From Amycolatopsis arida (GTDB lineage: Bacteria > Actinomycetota > Actinomycetes > Mycobacteriales > Pseudonocardiaceae): a stretch of 64,000 nucleotides of DNA. The notes under the pieces are model-generated. The model was given only the letters and a program-made list of their open reading frames with translations, did no database searches and was not told the DNA's origin. The stretch spans positions 873,731 through 937,730 of the forward strand of contig NZ_FOWW01000001.1 of assembly GCF_900115565.1 (NCBI RefSeq). Direction: 5' to 3'. Positions within the stretch are counted from its first letter, which is position 1; every line of letters begins with the position of its first letter. Shown in pieces: positions 7,659 to 14,717 of the stretch. Position numbers and translations under genes: made by a program.

Positions 7659-8120
7659 CTACCCCGCGGACACCGTCAACGGGGCCGCGCCAGCCAGCTC
7701 GGCCAGCTCCACGGCGATCGGGCGCAGCTGCTCGCGTAGCCGGCCGAGCTCGGCCCGCAACACGGTGGCCTCGGTCCAGGCGGCCTCGTGCTCCAGCGGT
7801 CCCGCGCCCGGTGGGCGGCGCTCGGTCCACGCGGTCGTCTCCGGCTTCCACCGCCGCAGGAACGGGTCGACGAGGTCGACCAGCAGCCGCCTGGCCAGCG
7901 ACTCCACCCGGAACCCGACACTGTCCGGGTAGGGTTGCGGGCGAAGCCGTTGCACCACCCGTCGGCAGCGCACGCCCAGCTCGTCCAGGCTCGCCACCGC
8001 CTCGACGAGCAGTCCCTCTCCCTCGGGCAGCGGGACGACCGCGATCCGGGTGGCGAGCTCGACGTGCAGCTCCCACGCCACCCGCTCGGCGAGGCCCGAC
8101 CCCTGTCCCATGCCGGCCAT
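7659..8120 (-). CDS. Standalone TIR-STAND-associated helical module protein (partner B)
   Basis: 153 residues with ATG at 8120. ATG 8111 and an upstream ATG at 8198 are alternatives; none has a strong ribosome site. Nearly the whole protein is the module shared with partner A and the TIR-NTPase: AWELHVEL (15-22), DLVDPFLRRWKP (82-93), HEAAW (111-115). It is more divergent than A and lacks the terminal DYLLP. Its stop is 22 bases before partner A's ATG, so B and A form one operon divergent from the NTPase gene. Function is unknown; a regulator or adaptor of the NTPase is likely. Confidence 0.75.
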   Translation of the reverse strand: MAGMGQGSGLAERVAWELHVELATRIAVVPLPEGEGLLVEAVASLDELGVRCRRVVQRLRPQPYPDSVGFRVESLARRLLVDLVDPFLRRWKPETTAWTERRPPGAGPLEHEAAWTEATVLRAELGRLREQLRPIAVELAELAGAAPLTVSAG

Positions 8121-8196
8121 CGTAGAGCCGACCGGTCCGACCGTGCCGCTCGGCGCGATAGCGTCTGGCGGAGGAGACGGAGAAGCGGAGGGGAGC

Positions 8197-10080
8197 ATGC
8201 AGGCGCGCGCGGCGCGGTGGGACGTGTTCGTCAGCTACAGCAGAGCCGACGACGCCGGACCGGCGCTGGCGGTGGCCCGGGCGCTGGAGCGGCACGGGTT
8301 GCGGGTGTTCGTCGACGAACACGGCGTAGCACCGTTCCAGGCGATCTCCGCCACGATCCTCGACGCCCTGCGCGCCGCACGGGTGCTGCTGGCCTACTTC
8401 TCGGCCGCCTACCCTCGCCGGCGCGCCTGCCAGCACGAGCTCACCACCGCGTTCCTCGCCGGGCAGGCCGAGGGACGGCCGAGCCGGCGGGTCCTGGTCA
8501 TCAACCCGGAACGGGACAGCGATCACATTCACCCGGTCCAGCTACGGGACGCCAAGCACGTGCCCGCACCCCGGTCGCGCCGCGACCTCGCCACCGTCGC
8601 CGACCTGGTCACCGCCCACCTCGCCGACATCGACACCCCGATCGGGACCGGGGAACCCGGCGCACCGCCGAGATGGGCGGCCGGGTCCGCGCCCGCCCGA
8701 CCGGCCCGGTTCGTCGGGCGCCTGGCCGAGCTGTGGCGGCTGCACTCGATCCTCACGCCCGAGGACGCGCCGCTCACCGCCGAGCCCAGCGCCCCCGTCG
8801 CCGTGGTGCACGGCGCCCCCGGAATCGGCAAGTCCACCCTGGTCACCGAGTATCTCTACCGGTTCCACACCGCCTACCCCGGCGGGGTCGTCTGGTGCGC
8901 CGGGCGGGACCTGCTCACCGACACCCCGCCCGCAGCCCCGCCGCCGGGCACGGCGCGATCGGTCCGGGTCGTGGACGACGTGCCGCCCGGGCTCGACCCC
9001 GCGACGGTCGCGGCCGCGCTGCGCGCCTCCCCTGGCGAGTGCGGCGTCATCACCACCCGGGACGCCCGCTACACCGGGCTGGGCGTCGGGCTGCACCTGG
9101 ACGGGCTCGCCGCCGACGACGGCACCCACCTGGTCACCCACGTTCACGCTGGCGGTGCGGACGCCGATCGGTCCCGGGCCACCGACCTGGTCCGCGTCCT
9201 GGGCGGCCACCCGCACGCGCTCGCCGTCCTCGCCCGGCAGGAGCACGACCCGGACCCGCTCGCGGCGATCACGCTCGACCGGCCCACCGCGCTCGCCACC
9301 CTCGCCGAGGACTACCTGCGGGTCCTCGACCCGCTGGACGATCCGGCGGTCGACGCGCTCTGCGCCATCGCCGCGCTGCAGCCGGCCAGCACGCCGACGC
9401 GGGTCGTGGAATCCCTGTTGCGGCAGCGGTACCCGGAGCTGGGCGCCCCGGAGGCGCGGCGGATCCTGCGCACCCTCCTCGGCCACGGGCTCCTCACCTC
9501 CACCAGCCCGATCGCGGCGCCACCGCTGCTCGGCCACCTCATCCGCGCCTACCACGACCCGCACCGCTACCACGACGTTCGGGAGAGCACCCTTCGGCTC
9601 CTCGTCGCCCAACCGGCCGCCGGGCCCGAACCGACCCGGCCGACCGCCCAGGAACACGTCCTGGCCTGGAAGCTCCAGGTGGAGATCGCCCACCGGCTGG
9701 CCGCGCTGCCCGGCGCGGACCGGCATGGCTCGCTCCGCGCCGCGCTGTCCTCCCTGCACACCCTGTTCGACGTGGTCCGCGACCTCCTCCGCACCAGCGG
9801 CCCACCCCGCCCCACCCCCACCACCGCCACCATCGCCGCCGAGCTGCTCCACCGCCACCTGCGGCCCCTGCTCACCACCTGGCACCCGCGACTGCTCAGC
9901 CACGAGTCCACGCGCGGCCACGCCGACTTCCTGAGCCACGAACGGCAGTGGAGCCACTACCCCGAGCTGAAGGCCGCACTGGTCGGGCTCCGGCAGCCGC
10001 TGGCCGGCATCATCCAGGACCTCGCCACCACCACCGGAAGCGACTACGGGCTGCCCTCGGCCGACCGGCGCGAAGCGTGA
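8197..10080 (+). CDS. TIR-STAND NTPase with C-terminal module shared with its neighbours
   Basis: 627 residues; ATG 8197 has GGAGGGG upstream. Residues 7-135 are a TIR domain (WDVFVSYSRADD) with the catalytic-type Glu81 in ACQHEL, so NAD+ hydrolase activity is plausible. Residues about 165-350 are a compact STAND/NB-ARC ATPase: Walker A GAPGIGKST (206-214), RVVDDV (257-262), TTRDAR (286-291), GGHPHALA (336-343). A winged-helix-like region spans about 365-450. Residues 488-620 are the helical module of the two divergent neighbours (AWKLQVEI, LRPLLTTWHP, HERQW). No WD40 or TPR sensor is present. The architecture fits an antiphage or programmed-response NTPase. Confidence 0.9.
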   Translation: MQARAARWDVFVSYSRADDAGPALAVARALERHGLRVFVDEHGVAPFQAISATILDALRAARVLLAYFSAAYPRRRACQHELTTAFLAGQAEGRPSRRVLVINPERDSDHIHPVQLRDAKHVPAPRSRRDLATVADLVTAHLADIDTPIGTGEPGAPPRWAAGSAPARPARFVGRLAELWRLHSILTPEDAPLTAEPSAPVAVVHGAPGIGKSTLVTEYLYRFHTAYPGGVVWCAGRDLLTDTPPAAPPPGTARSVRVVDDVPPGLDPATVAAALRASPGECGVITTRDARYTGLGVGLHLDGLAADDGTHLVTHVHAGGADADRSRATDLVRVLGGHPHALAVLARQEHDPDPLAAITLDRPTALATLAEDYLRVLDPLDDPAVDALCAIAALQPASTPTRVVESLLRQRYPELGAPEARRILRTLLGHGLLTSTSPIAAPPLLGHLIRAYHDPHRYHDVRESTLRLLVAQPAAGPEPTRPTAQEHVLAWKLQVEIAHRLAALPGADRHGSLRAALSSLHTLFDVVRDLLRTSGPPRPTPTTATIAAELLHRHLRPLLTTWHPRLLSHESTRGHADFLSHERQWSHYPELKAALVGLRQPLAGIIQDLATTTGSDYGLPSADRREA

Positions 10081-10191
10081 GGGAACTCGCCACTGGACAC
10101 AGCAGACAGGACAGTCCGGCGAACGCCGATCCTTGTGGCAGGATCCATTCCGCACGGAAACCACCCAGGCCGGGCCAGTGGGGAGTCGTTC

Positions 10192-10578
10192 ATGTCGGTC
10201 GCGAGAGTCCGTTACATCGTGGACGACGTCGACGCCACCGTCGACTTCTACGTGACCCATCTCGGGTTCGACCTGACCGTGCGGCATGCCCCCGGGGTCG
10301 CGCTGCTGGTCAAGGGAGCGCTTCGGCTGCTGCTCAGCACACCGAACGGCGCGGGCGGAGGGGACCGCGACGAGGTGCCGAAGCCTGGTGGCTGGAACCG
10401 GATCCGCCTGGAGGTCGACGACCTCGCCGCGGAGGTGCGGATGCTCCAGCGAGCGGGGGTCGCGATTCGCGGCGAGTCCGTCCAGGACCGCGAGGGGCAG
10501 TACGTCGTGATCGAGGATCCGGCCGGCAATCCCGTGGAGTTGTTCGAGCCAACCGACCAACACACCAGTTCCTGCTGA
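10192..10578 (+). CDS. VOC (glyoxalase/bleomycin resistance) superfamily protein
   Basis: 128 residues beginning MSVARVRYIVDDVDATVDFY, the first beta-alpha-beta unit of the VOC fold. The second unit is RIRLEVDDLAAEVRMLQRAG, ending with IEDPAGNPVELFEP, the usual final strand with a metal-ligand Glu. ATG 10192 follows GGGGAG; an earlier in-frame ATG at 10135 would add 19 unrelated residues. It lies 111 bases after the TIR-NTPase on the same strand. The substrate cannot be inferred. Confidence 0.85.
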   Translation: MSVARVRYIVDDVDATVDFYVTHLGFDLTVRHAPGVALLVKGALRLLLSTPNGAGGGDRDEVPKPGGWNRIRLEVDDLAAEVRMLQRAGVAIRGESVQDREGQYVVIEDPAGNPVELFEPTDQHTSSC

Positions 10579-10621
10579 GGTCGCGGTCTTCGGGCTCCCC
10601 CCGCGCGACTCGACGTCGTGG

Positions 10622-10720
10622 TCAGTGGGGTGGTCGGGTGTCGATCAGGACCGCGGCGGTGATGATCGCGGCGATGACGAGCAGGAGAACGAGGCCGGCG
10701 TCGATCAGGGTGTCGAGCAT
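10622..10720 (-). CDS. 32-residue single-pass membrane peptide downstream of TerC
   Basis: ATG 10720 lies two bases after the TerC stop, and GGAG in the end of terC serves as the ribosome site (GGAGCTGACC-ATG). The peptide begins MLDTLIDAG, has a continuous hydrophobic helix from about residue 9 to 26, and ends DTRPPH. Coupling to a Mn-riboswitch-controlled TerC gene suggests a small accessory subunit or regulator of metal export (inference). The length, strong start context and membrane character support a real gene. Confidence 0.6.
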   Translation of the reverse strand: MLDTLIDAGLVLLLVIAAIITAAVLIDTRPPH

Positions 10721-10722
10721 GG

Positions 10723-11730
10723 TCAGCTCCGGGCGGTGCTGGTCCGGACGCGGTGCCGGGGCCAGAGGCTGGTCAGGGTCACGGTGGCGAGGGTGAGCAC
10801 GATGACGGCCAAGGAGAGCGGAGTGGGAATCTCCGGCACCGCGGGCCAGATCCCGTGCGCCCAGTGCAGCACCAGTTTCACCCCGATGAACGCCAGGATG
10901 ACGGCGAGCCCGTGGTTGAGATGGGTGAGCTTGGCCAGCGTGGTGTGGAGCACGAAGTACAACGCGCGCAGACCGAGCAACGCGAAGGCGTTCGTGGTGA
11001 ACACCAGGTAGGGATCCTCGGTGATGCCGTAGACGGCGGGAACGGAGTCGACGGCGAACACCACGTCGGTGGCGAAGACGGCCACCACCACCAGCGCCAG
11101 CGGGGTCAGCGCGCGCCGCCCGCGTTCACGGACCACGAGTCGGGTGCCGCGGTAGCCGTCGGTGACCGGTGTCAGCTTGCGCAGCAGCCGAACCGAGCGC
11201 ATCCGGGACACGTCTCGGTCGAACGCCGCCCCGGTGACGGCCTCGTGCAGGATCTTGATCGCCGAGCCGAACAGGATCGCGCCGAAGACCAGGAACGCCC
11301 AGGTGCCCGACCGCAGCATGGCGGCGCCGGCGGCGATGAAGACGCCGCGCAGCACCAGCGCGCCAACGATGCCGTAGAGCAGGACCCGCTGCTGCACCCG
11401 GGCGGGCACGGCGAACCCGGCCAGCAGGAGCATGAAGACGAAGAGGTTGTCGACCGACAGGGACTTCTCGACGACGAACCCGGTGACGAACGTCAGCGCC
11501 TGATCGCCGCCGAATCCGGTCCACAGCCAGCAGGCGAACACCAGCGGCAGGGTGAGGTAGAACGACGACCACCCGACGGCTTCCCGCAGCGACACCTCGT
11601 GCGGGCGCCGGGTCACCAGGAAGTCGGTCACCAGCAGGGCCATCAGGACGGCGATACTGATGATCCACAGCCCCGGTGTGCCGATCGACGGCGACGGCGG
11701 GGAGGCCAGGACAGCGGAACGGGGGAACAC
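10723..11730 (-). CDS. TerC/Alx family integral membrane protein (probable Mn2+ exporter)
   Basis: 335 residues with about nine hydrophobic helices. Family signatures are VEKSLSVDNLFVFMLLL (N-terminal half) and ATDVVFAVDSVPAVYGI (C-terminal half), whose acidic residues form the proposed metal site. GTG 11730 is chosen because AGGAGG lies 5 bases upstream; the ATG at 11802 falls inside the leader RNA. Members such as Alx and MeeF/YkoY export Mn2+ and can load secreted metalloproteins. A yybP-ykoY-like leader and a ribosome-site hairpin precede it. A 32-residue peptide follows. Confidence 0.93.
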   Translation of the reverse strand: MFPRSAVLASPPSPSIGTPGLWIISIAVLMALLVTDFLVTRRPHEVSLREAVGWSSFYLTLPLVFACWLWTGFGGDQALTFVTGFVVEKSLSVDNLFVFMLLLAGFAVPARVQQRVLLYGIVGALVLRGVFIAAGAAMLRSGTWAFLVFGAILFGSAIKILHEAVTGAAFDRDVSRMRSVRLLRKLTPVTDGYRGTRLVVRERGRRALTPLALVVVAVFATDVVFAVDSVPAVYGITEDPYLVFTTNAFALLGLRALYFVLHTTLAKLTHLNHGLAVILAFIGVKLVLHWAHGIWPAVPEIPTPLSLAVIVLTLATVTLTSLWPRHRVRTSTARS

Positions 11731-11737
11731 GCGGCCT

Positions 11738-11762
11738 CCTCGAGCACGGTCGGTGCTCGAGG
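11738..11762 (-). promoter_or_regulatory. Shine-Dalgarno-sequestering hairpin of terC
   Basis: A perfect 10-bp stem with a 5-base loop (11762-11753 pairs with 11747-11738). Half of the AGGAGG ribosome site (11740-11735) is inside the 3' arm. The 5' arm begins with the same CCTC that can close the riboswitch P1 helix with GAGG near 11845-11849. The two pairings exclude each other, so ligand binding would free the ribosome site: a translational ON switch. Confidence 0.7.
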
Positions 11763-11850
11763 TCTCCTTCACCCGGAGCGGGCGCCCCGCCGAGGACACC
11801 ATGGGGTGTCCGTACTGACCGGCCAGGGCCTCGGGAAGTACTCCCCTCCG
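11758..11850 (-). promoter_or_regulatory. yybP-ykoY-like (manganese) riboswitch upstream of terC
   Basis: The leader begins GGAGGGGAGTACTTCCC (11849-11833) and ends CCGGGTGAAGGAGACCTC near 11775-11758. Between these lie GC-rich helices, including a GGACACC/GGTGTCC hairpin. The GGGGAG-start and GTGAAGGAGACC-end blocks match the conserved ends of actinobacterial yybP-ykoY leaders before terC. That class senses Mn2+. Recognition is by pattern; the internal loops were not folded computationally. Confidence 0.7.
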
Positions 11851-11854
11851 CGCG

Positions 11855-11884
11855 AGTATCGGACAAAACAGGCTCCCCTGTAAA
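11855..11884 (-). promoter_or_regulatory. Promoter of the terC riboswitch transcript
   Basis: On the minus strand TTTACA (11884-11879) and GATACT (11860-11855) are separated by 18 bases. The -10 box ends five bases before the GGAGG that opens the riboswitch, so transcription would start at or just before the aptamer. Confidence 0.6.
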
Positions 11885-11987
11885 GGGGCGCGTGTCCCTC
11901 ACTCGGGTGCCAGGGACACGTCCCCGAGGACGGCGGTGACGCTCTCGTCCCCGCCGCCCAACCGGAACGTGACCTGACCCAGGTCCG

Positions 11988-12503
11988 TCAGAGTCGCGGA
12001 CGGCGCGGCCTCCCCGAGTCGTGGACGCGCGCGGCGCGGGTCAGCAGGTAGCGCAGGGTCCGAACGTGTACCGGCAGGAGCGCCGACCAGACGATCCGGC
12101 TGGCACGACCACCGTGCTCGACGAACGTCGCGAGTGTCACCGAGGACGGCCGGGTGCGCAGCACCAGGTTGGCTCGCAACCCGATCCTCCAGTCCACATC
12201 GAGCCGGATGCCGTCGGCAGTGTTCTCGCCGATGCGCCAGCCCACCACGTGCGCGCGGGACGGGAACGGGCCGAGTCGCGCGCCGACCACCCGCCAGCCG
12301 AGCCGGAGAGATGACCGAAGAGGCGCCGGCGCGGACTCGAACACTCCGCGGATCCAGTCCTCGGCGCTACCGCGGCCGGCCGCACCGGTGTGAACGATGA
12401 ACGCGTCCTGATAGTCGACCCTGCGCAGTGCTGTGCGCGATCGGACATCGTCGGGTACCGCGGTCCGCTTCGCGCGCCGGCCCGCTCGCTCGGTGTTCGT
12501 CAT
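11988..12503 (-). CDS. DUF2867-like protein
   Basis: 171 residues with ATG 12503 after AGAGGAAG. The core (DYQDAFIV near residue 30, WRVVGARLGPFPSRAHVVGWRIGEN, then a run of beta strands LDVDWRIGLRANLVLRT and SVTLATFVEHGG) fits the small DUF2867 family, thought to have an SRPBCC-like lipid-binding fold. It is divergent from a TetR gene at 12639. The two probably form a regulator-target pair. Confidence 0.7.
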   Translation of the reverse strand: MTNTERAGRRAKRTAVPDDVRSRTALRRVDYQDAFIVHTGAAGRGSAEDWIRGVFESAPAPLRSSLRLGWRVVGARLGPFPSRAHVVGWRIGENTADGIRLDVDWRIGLRANLVLRTRPSSVTLATFVEHGGRASRIVWSALLPVHVRTLRYLLTRAARVHDSGRPRRPRL

Positions 12504-12572
12504 CGCAACGCTTCCTCTGCCACGTCCGCCGTTCACCGGCACAGCGGTCGTGCGGACTCGCGTGCCGCTACT

Positions 12573-12622
12573 AGACACATGTCCAGCAGCGGGAAGCTTA
12601 CGGACACTGCGAGACACACGTC
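12573..12622. promoter_or_regulatory. Repeated AGACACAYGTC sites between DUF2867 and TetR genes
   Basis: AGACACATGTC (12573-12583) and AGACACACGTC (12612-12622) are direct repeats 39 bases apart in the divergent intergenic region, with GGACAC between them near 12602. They are candidate binding sites for the adjacent TetR protein. Confidence 0.45.
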
Positions 12623-12638
12623 AACTAAGGTGCCGCGC

Positions 12639-13229
12639 ATGGGAGCACGACGACGGCTGACACCCGAGCGACGTCGCGACGAGTTGCTCGACGCGGCGGC
12701 TCGGCTGTTCGCGACCCGGCCCTACGACGAGGTGCTGATGGAGGACGTCGCCGAGCACGCCGGGGTGTCGCGCGCCAACCTCTACCGCTACTTCCCGAGC
12801 AAGCGCGACCTGTTCGCCGCGATCTACCGGCGGGCGGCCGACGACCTGCTGGCGGCGGTCCGTGTCGATCCTGCTGAACCGGTGATCGAGCAGGTGTCGG
12901 CTGGGCTGGACGCGCACATCGACTACTTCGTCGCGAACCGGCTGACCGTGCTGGCCGCGAACCGGGTGCTGGCGGGAGACCCGATGATCCAAGCGATCAT
13001 CTCGGACGAGATGGCGCAGCTCCGGCAGCGCATACTCGAATCGGCCGAGCTCAGCGGCATTCGCCGCGACGTCGCCGCGCCCGCTCTGCACGCCTGGCTG
13101 GTGTTCGTTCGCGCGATCTGCGTGGAATGGCTGGCGAACGAGACCTTCTCCCGCGAAGAGCTCCGGGAGGTCTGCCTCGGCGCGCTGCGGGGCGCGCTGG
13201 ACGCGGCGGCCGACGCGGACCGGTCCTGA
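12639..13229 (+). CDS. TetR family transcriptional regulator
   Basis: 196 residues. The helix-turn-helix is at about residues 10-55 (LTPERRRDELLDAAARLFATRPYDEV, EDVAEHAGVSRANLYRYFPSKRDLFAAI). The C-terminal effector domain is helical and acidic. ATG 12639 follows AAGGTG. It is divergent from the DUF2867 gene, with the duplicated AGACACAYGTC sites between them. A regulator of that gene is the simplest reading. Confidence 0.92.
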   Translation: MGARRRLTPERRRDELLDAAARLFATRPYDEVLMEDVAEHAGVSRANLYRYFPSKRDLFAAIYRRAADDLLAAVRVDPAEPVIEQVSAGLDAHIDYFVANRLTVLAANRVLAGDPMIQAIISDEMAQLRQRILESAELSGIRRDVAAPALHAWLVFVRAICVEWLANETFSREELREVCLGALRGALDAAADADRS

Positions 13230-13688
13230 CCGCCGCTTCGGGTGTGCGCCGACCCAGGGCTGCGCCCGCCGACCGCGGGCACAGCGGTGCGCCTGTCGGC
13301 GAGGAACACACGCTCCCGACCCATCAGAGTCGGGGACGGCGCGGCCTCCTCGGCTGCTCGGGCTCGGCCTCCGGTCGTCAGGGGGACGCGGCGCCGGGAT
13401 TCTCGACCTGGGACGCGACGCAGCGAGAGTTCGGGGCTCGGGTGGCGGAGCGCGAGCCGGTGCCAGGTTCCGGCGCACCGATGCGTGCGGCGGCCGAACC
13501 GGCGCAGCAGACCCGTGACGATGCGGCTGCGGCGGCCGACGAGGCTGAGGCGGCGATTCGCGAAATCGGGCCGGCGTGGCGGCTGGATCAGCCCGGCCAA
13601 ACCGCTGCCGCGGACGCACTGAAAGCGGCGGAGGACACCCCGACCGCCGGCGGAGCCGCCCCGGCCACATCGCCGCCCGCCACATCGC
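13230..13688. other. 459-base stretch without a recognisable gene
   Basis: It sits between the TetR gene and the IS remnant. A plus-strand frame from about 13430 to 13670 reads as an Ala/Glu-rich helical protein fragment (for example ADEAEAAIREIGPAW) with less GC-biased third positions. It has no start or ribosome site and matches no family I recognise. It is probably debris from the same mobile event as the IS remnant. Confidence 0.4.
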
Positions 13689-14045
13689 CGCGGCCAGCAC
13701 CCCTTGCGGTGCGTCCACGGCCCATTCCCCGATCGCGGTGAACGACCACGCTCCGGCCAGCACCGCCGCCGCGGCCACCGACGGAATCGACTCCGTCGAA
13801 TGCCGCACACCCCGCCGATCCCGCGGATTCGGCACCCGCGCCAACCGCCGCCGCAGATCAGCAACCCGCCCCTGGCCAGCACCAACCTCCCCCGACCGGG
13901 CCACACGATCCAACCCAGCAGGAACAGGGCACGATGACACAGCGGGCACGGCTCTCCTCCACGATCATGCGAATTCGACACTCACAGATCAACAGCGACC
14001 GTGCCCACCCCACATTCAGGGTGAACGACTTTGCCGGAACCCTGC
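13689..14045 (-). mobile_element. ISAs1-family insertion sequence remnant (5' end of transposase)
   Basis: A GTG at 13949 after GGAGGAGAGCC opens a frame whose first 87 residues match the N-terminal region of ISAs1-type transposases: LRRRLARVPNPRDRRGVRHS, AAAAVLAGAWSFTAIGEWA, DAPQ. The DDE catalytic domain is missing and the sequence degenerates beyond 13689. Upstream, 14030-14045 reads CAGGGTTCCGGCAAAG on the minus strand and probably is the outer end of the element. It cannot transpose by itself. Confidence 0.7.
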
Positions 14046-14228
14046 CCATTCGAAGGGGGACGGCCCCGCTTCCAGCCTATCGGTGGGGTGGGGGTGCGTG
14101 GAGGGGGTTGCGGAGAATGTGGACAACGTCGCGGTTCGGCGGCTCCGTTCGTGTCGTTTTCGGGACGAAAGGTCGAGTCGCGAAATTCCTTTGCCGCGCC
14201 GTCGCCGGGGAAACTAGCCTCCTGGCGC

Positions 14229-14579
14229 ATGCGGGAGAGCTTGCGTGACGACCTCAGAGTGGCGCTCAGGTCGCGGGACCGGGTCGCCATCACGGCGCTC
14301 CGTTCCGCGCTGGCGGCCATCGACAACGCCGAGGCGATCCCCCTCGACGGCCCTGTGGCCGGGAGCGAGCACGTCGCGGGAGCGGCGGTCGGGCTGGGAT
14401 CGGCCGAAGCGGAACGTCGACTCCTCACCGAGGAGGATCTTCGGTCGATCCTCGAGCAGGAGATCCGCGAGCGACGGGTGGCCGCCGCGGAGTACGAGCG
14501 GCACGGACGCGACGACCGCGCTCAACGGCTCCGTGCGGAGGCCGACATCCTGAGCCAACACCTGAGCCCACCTCGGTAA
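14229..14579 (+). CDS. GatB/YqeY domain-containing protein
   Basis: 116 residues, shorter than the usual 145-150 for YqeY proteins. It begins MRESLRDDLRVALRSRDRVAI, with the family pattern LRSALAAIDNAEA and a C-terminal EQEIRERRVAAAEYERHGRDD helix. The family shares the tRNA-binding tail fold of the amidotransferase GatB. TAGCCT (14215-14220) ends 8 bases before the ATG and there is no ribosome site, so it is probably leaderless. Its role is unknown. Confidence 0.85.
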   Translation: MRESLRDDLRVALRSRDRVAITALRSALAAIDNAEAIPLDGPVAGSEHVAGAAVGLGSAEAERRLLTEEDLRSILEQEIRERRVAAAEYERHGRDDRAQRLRAEADILSQHLSPPR

Positions 14580-14594
14580 CCCGGCCTCACCCGC

Positions 14595-14717
14595 TCAGCA
14601 CGGCGGCCGGGTCGAGACGATCGCCCCCAGGTCAGCGGGCCCGCCGGGACCGTGGTAGCGCCCGTCCAGGGTGAGGCTCAGGTTCGCGGTGACCCTGCGG
14701 CCGGTCCAGTTGCTCAT
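14595..14717 (-). pseudogene. Truncated dihydrofolate-reductase-family (RibD C-terminal) gene
   Basis: ATG 14717 overlaps the stop of the ArsR-SRPBCC gene (ATGA). The 40 residues include RRVTANLSLTLDGRY and GPGGPADLGAIV, the first strand and substrate loop of RibD-type reductases, but the frame then ends STRPPC-stop. Family members are about 190 residues, so four fifths of the gene is gone and the fold cannot form. A deletion near 14600, next to the convergent YqeY gene, is likely. Confidence 0.75.

Noticed and set aside
8542-10563. A 673-codon minus-strand frame opposite the TIR-NTPase
   Set aside because: It mirrors the codon bias of the opposite gene and contains no recognisable motif.
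7788-10796. A plus-strand open frame of about 1000 codons over the TIR locus
   Set aside because: It is Arg/Pro/Ala-rich, lies in a frame shifted from the clear TIR-NTPase and shows no domain. It is a GC-bias shadow.
11730-11802. Longer TerC start at the ATG 11802
   Set aside because: It lies inside the riboswitch aptamer, and the added residues read through the hairpin. GTG 11730 has AGGAGG.
13430-13670. Helical plus-strand fragment as a relaxase or plasmid gene
   Set aside because: No catalytic motif or start is present, and composition alone is not enough.
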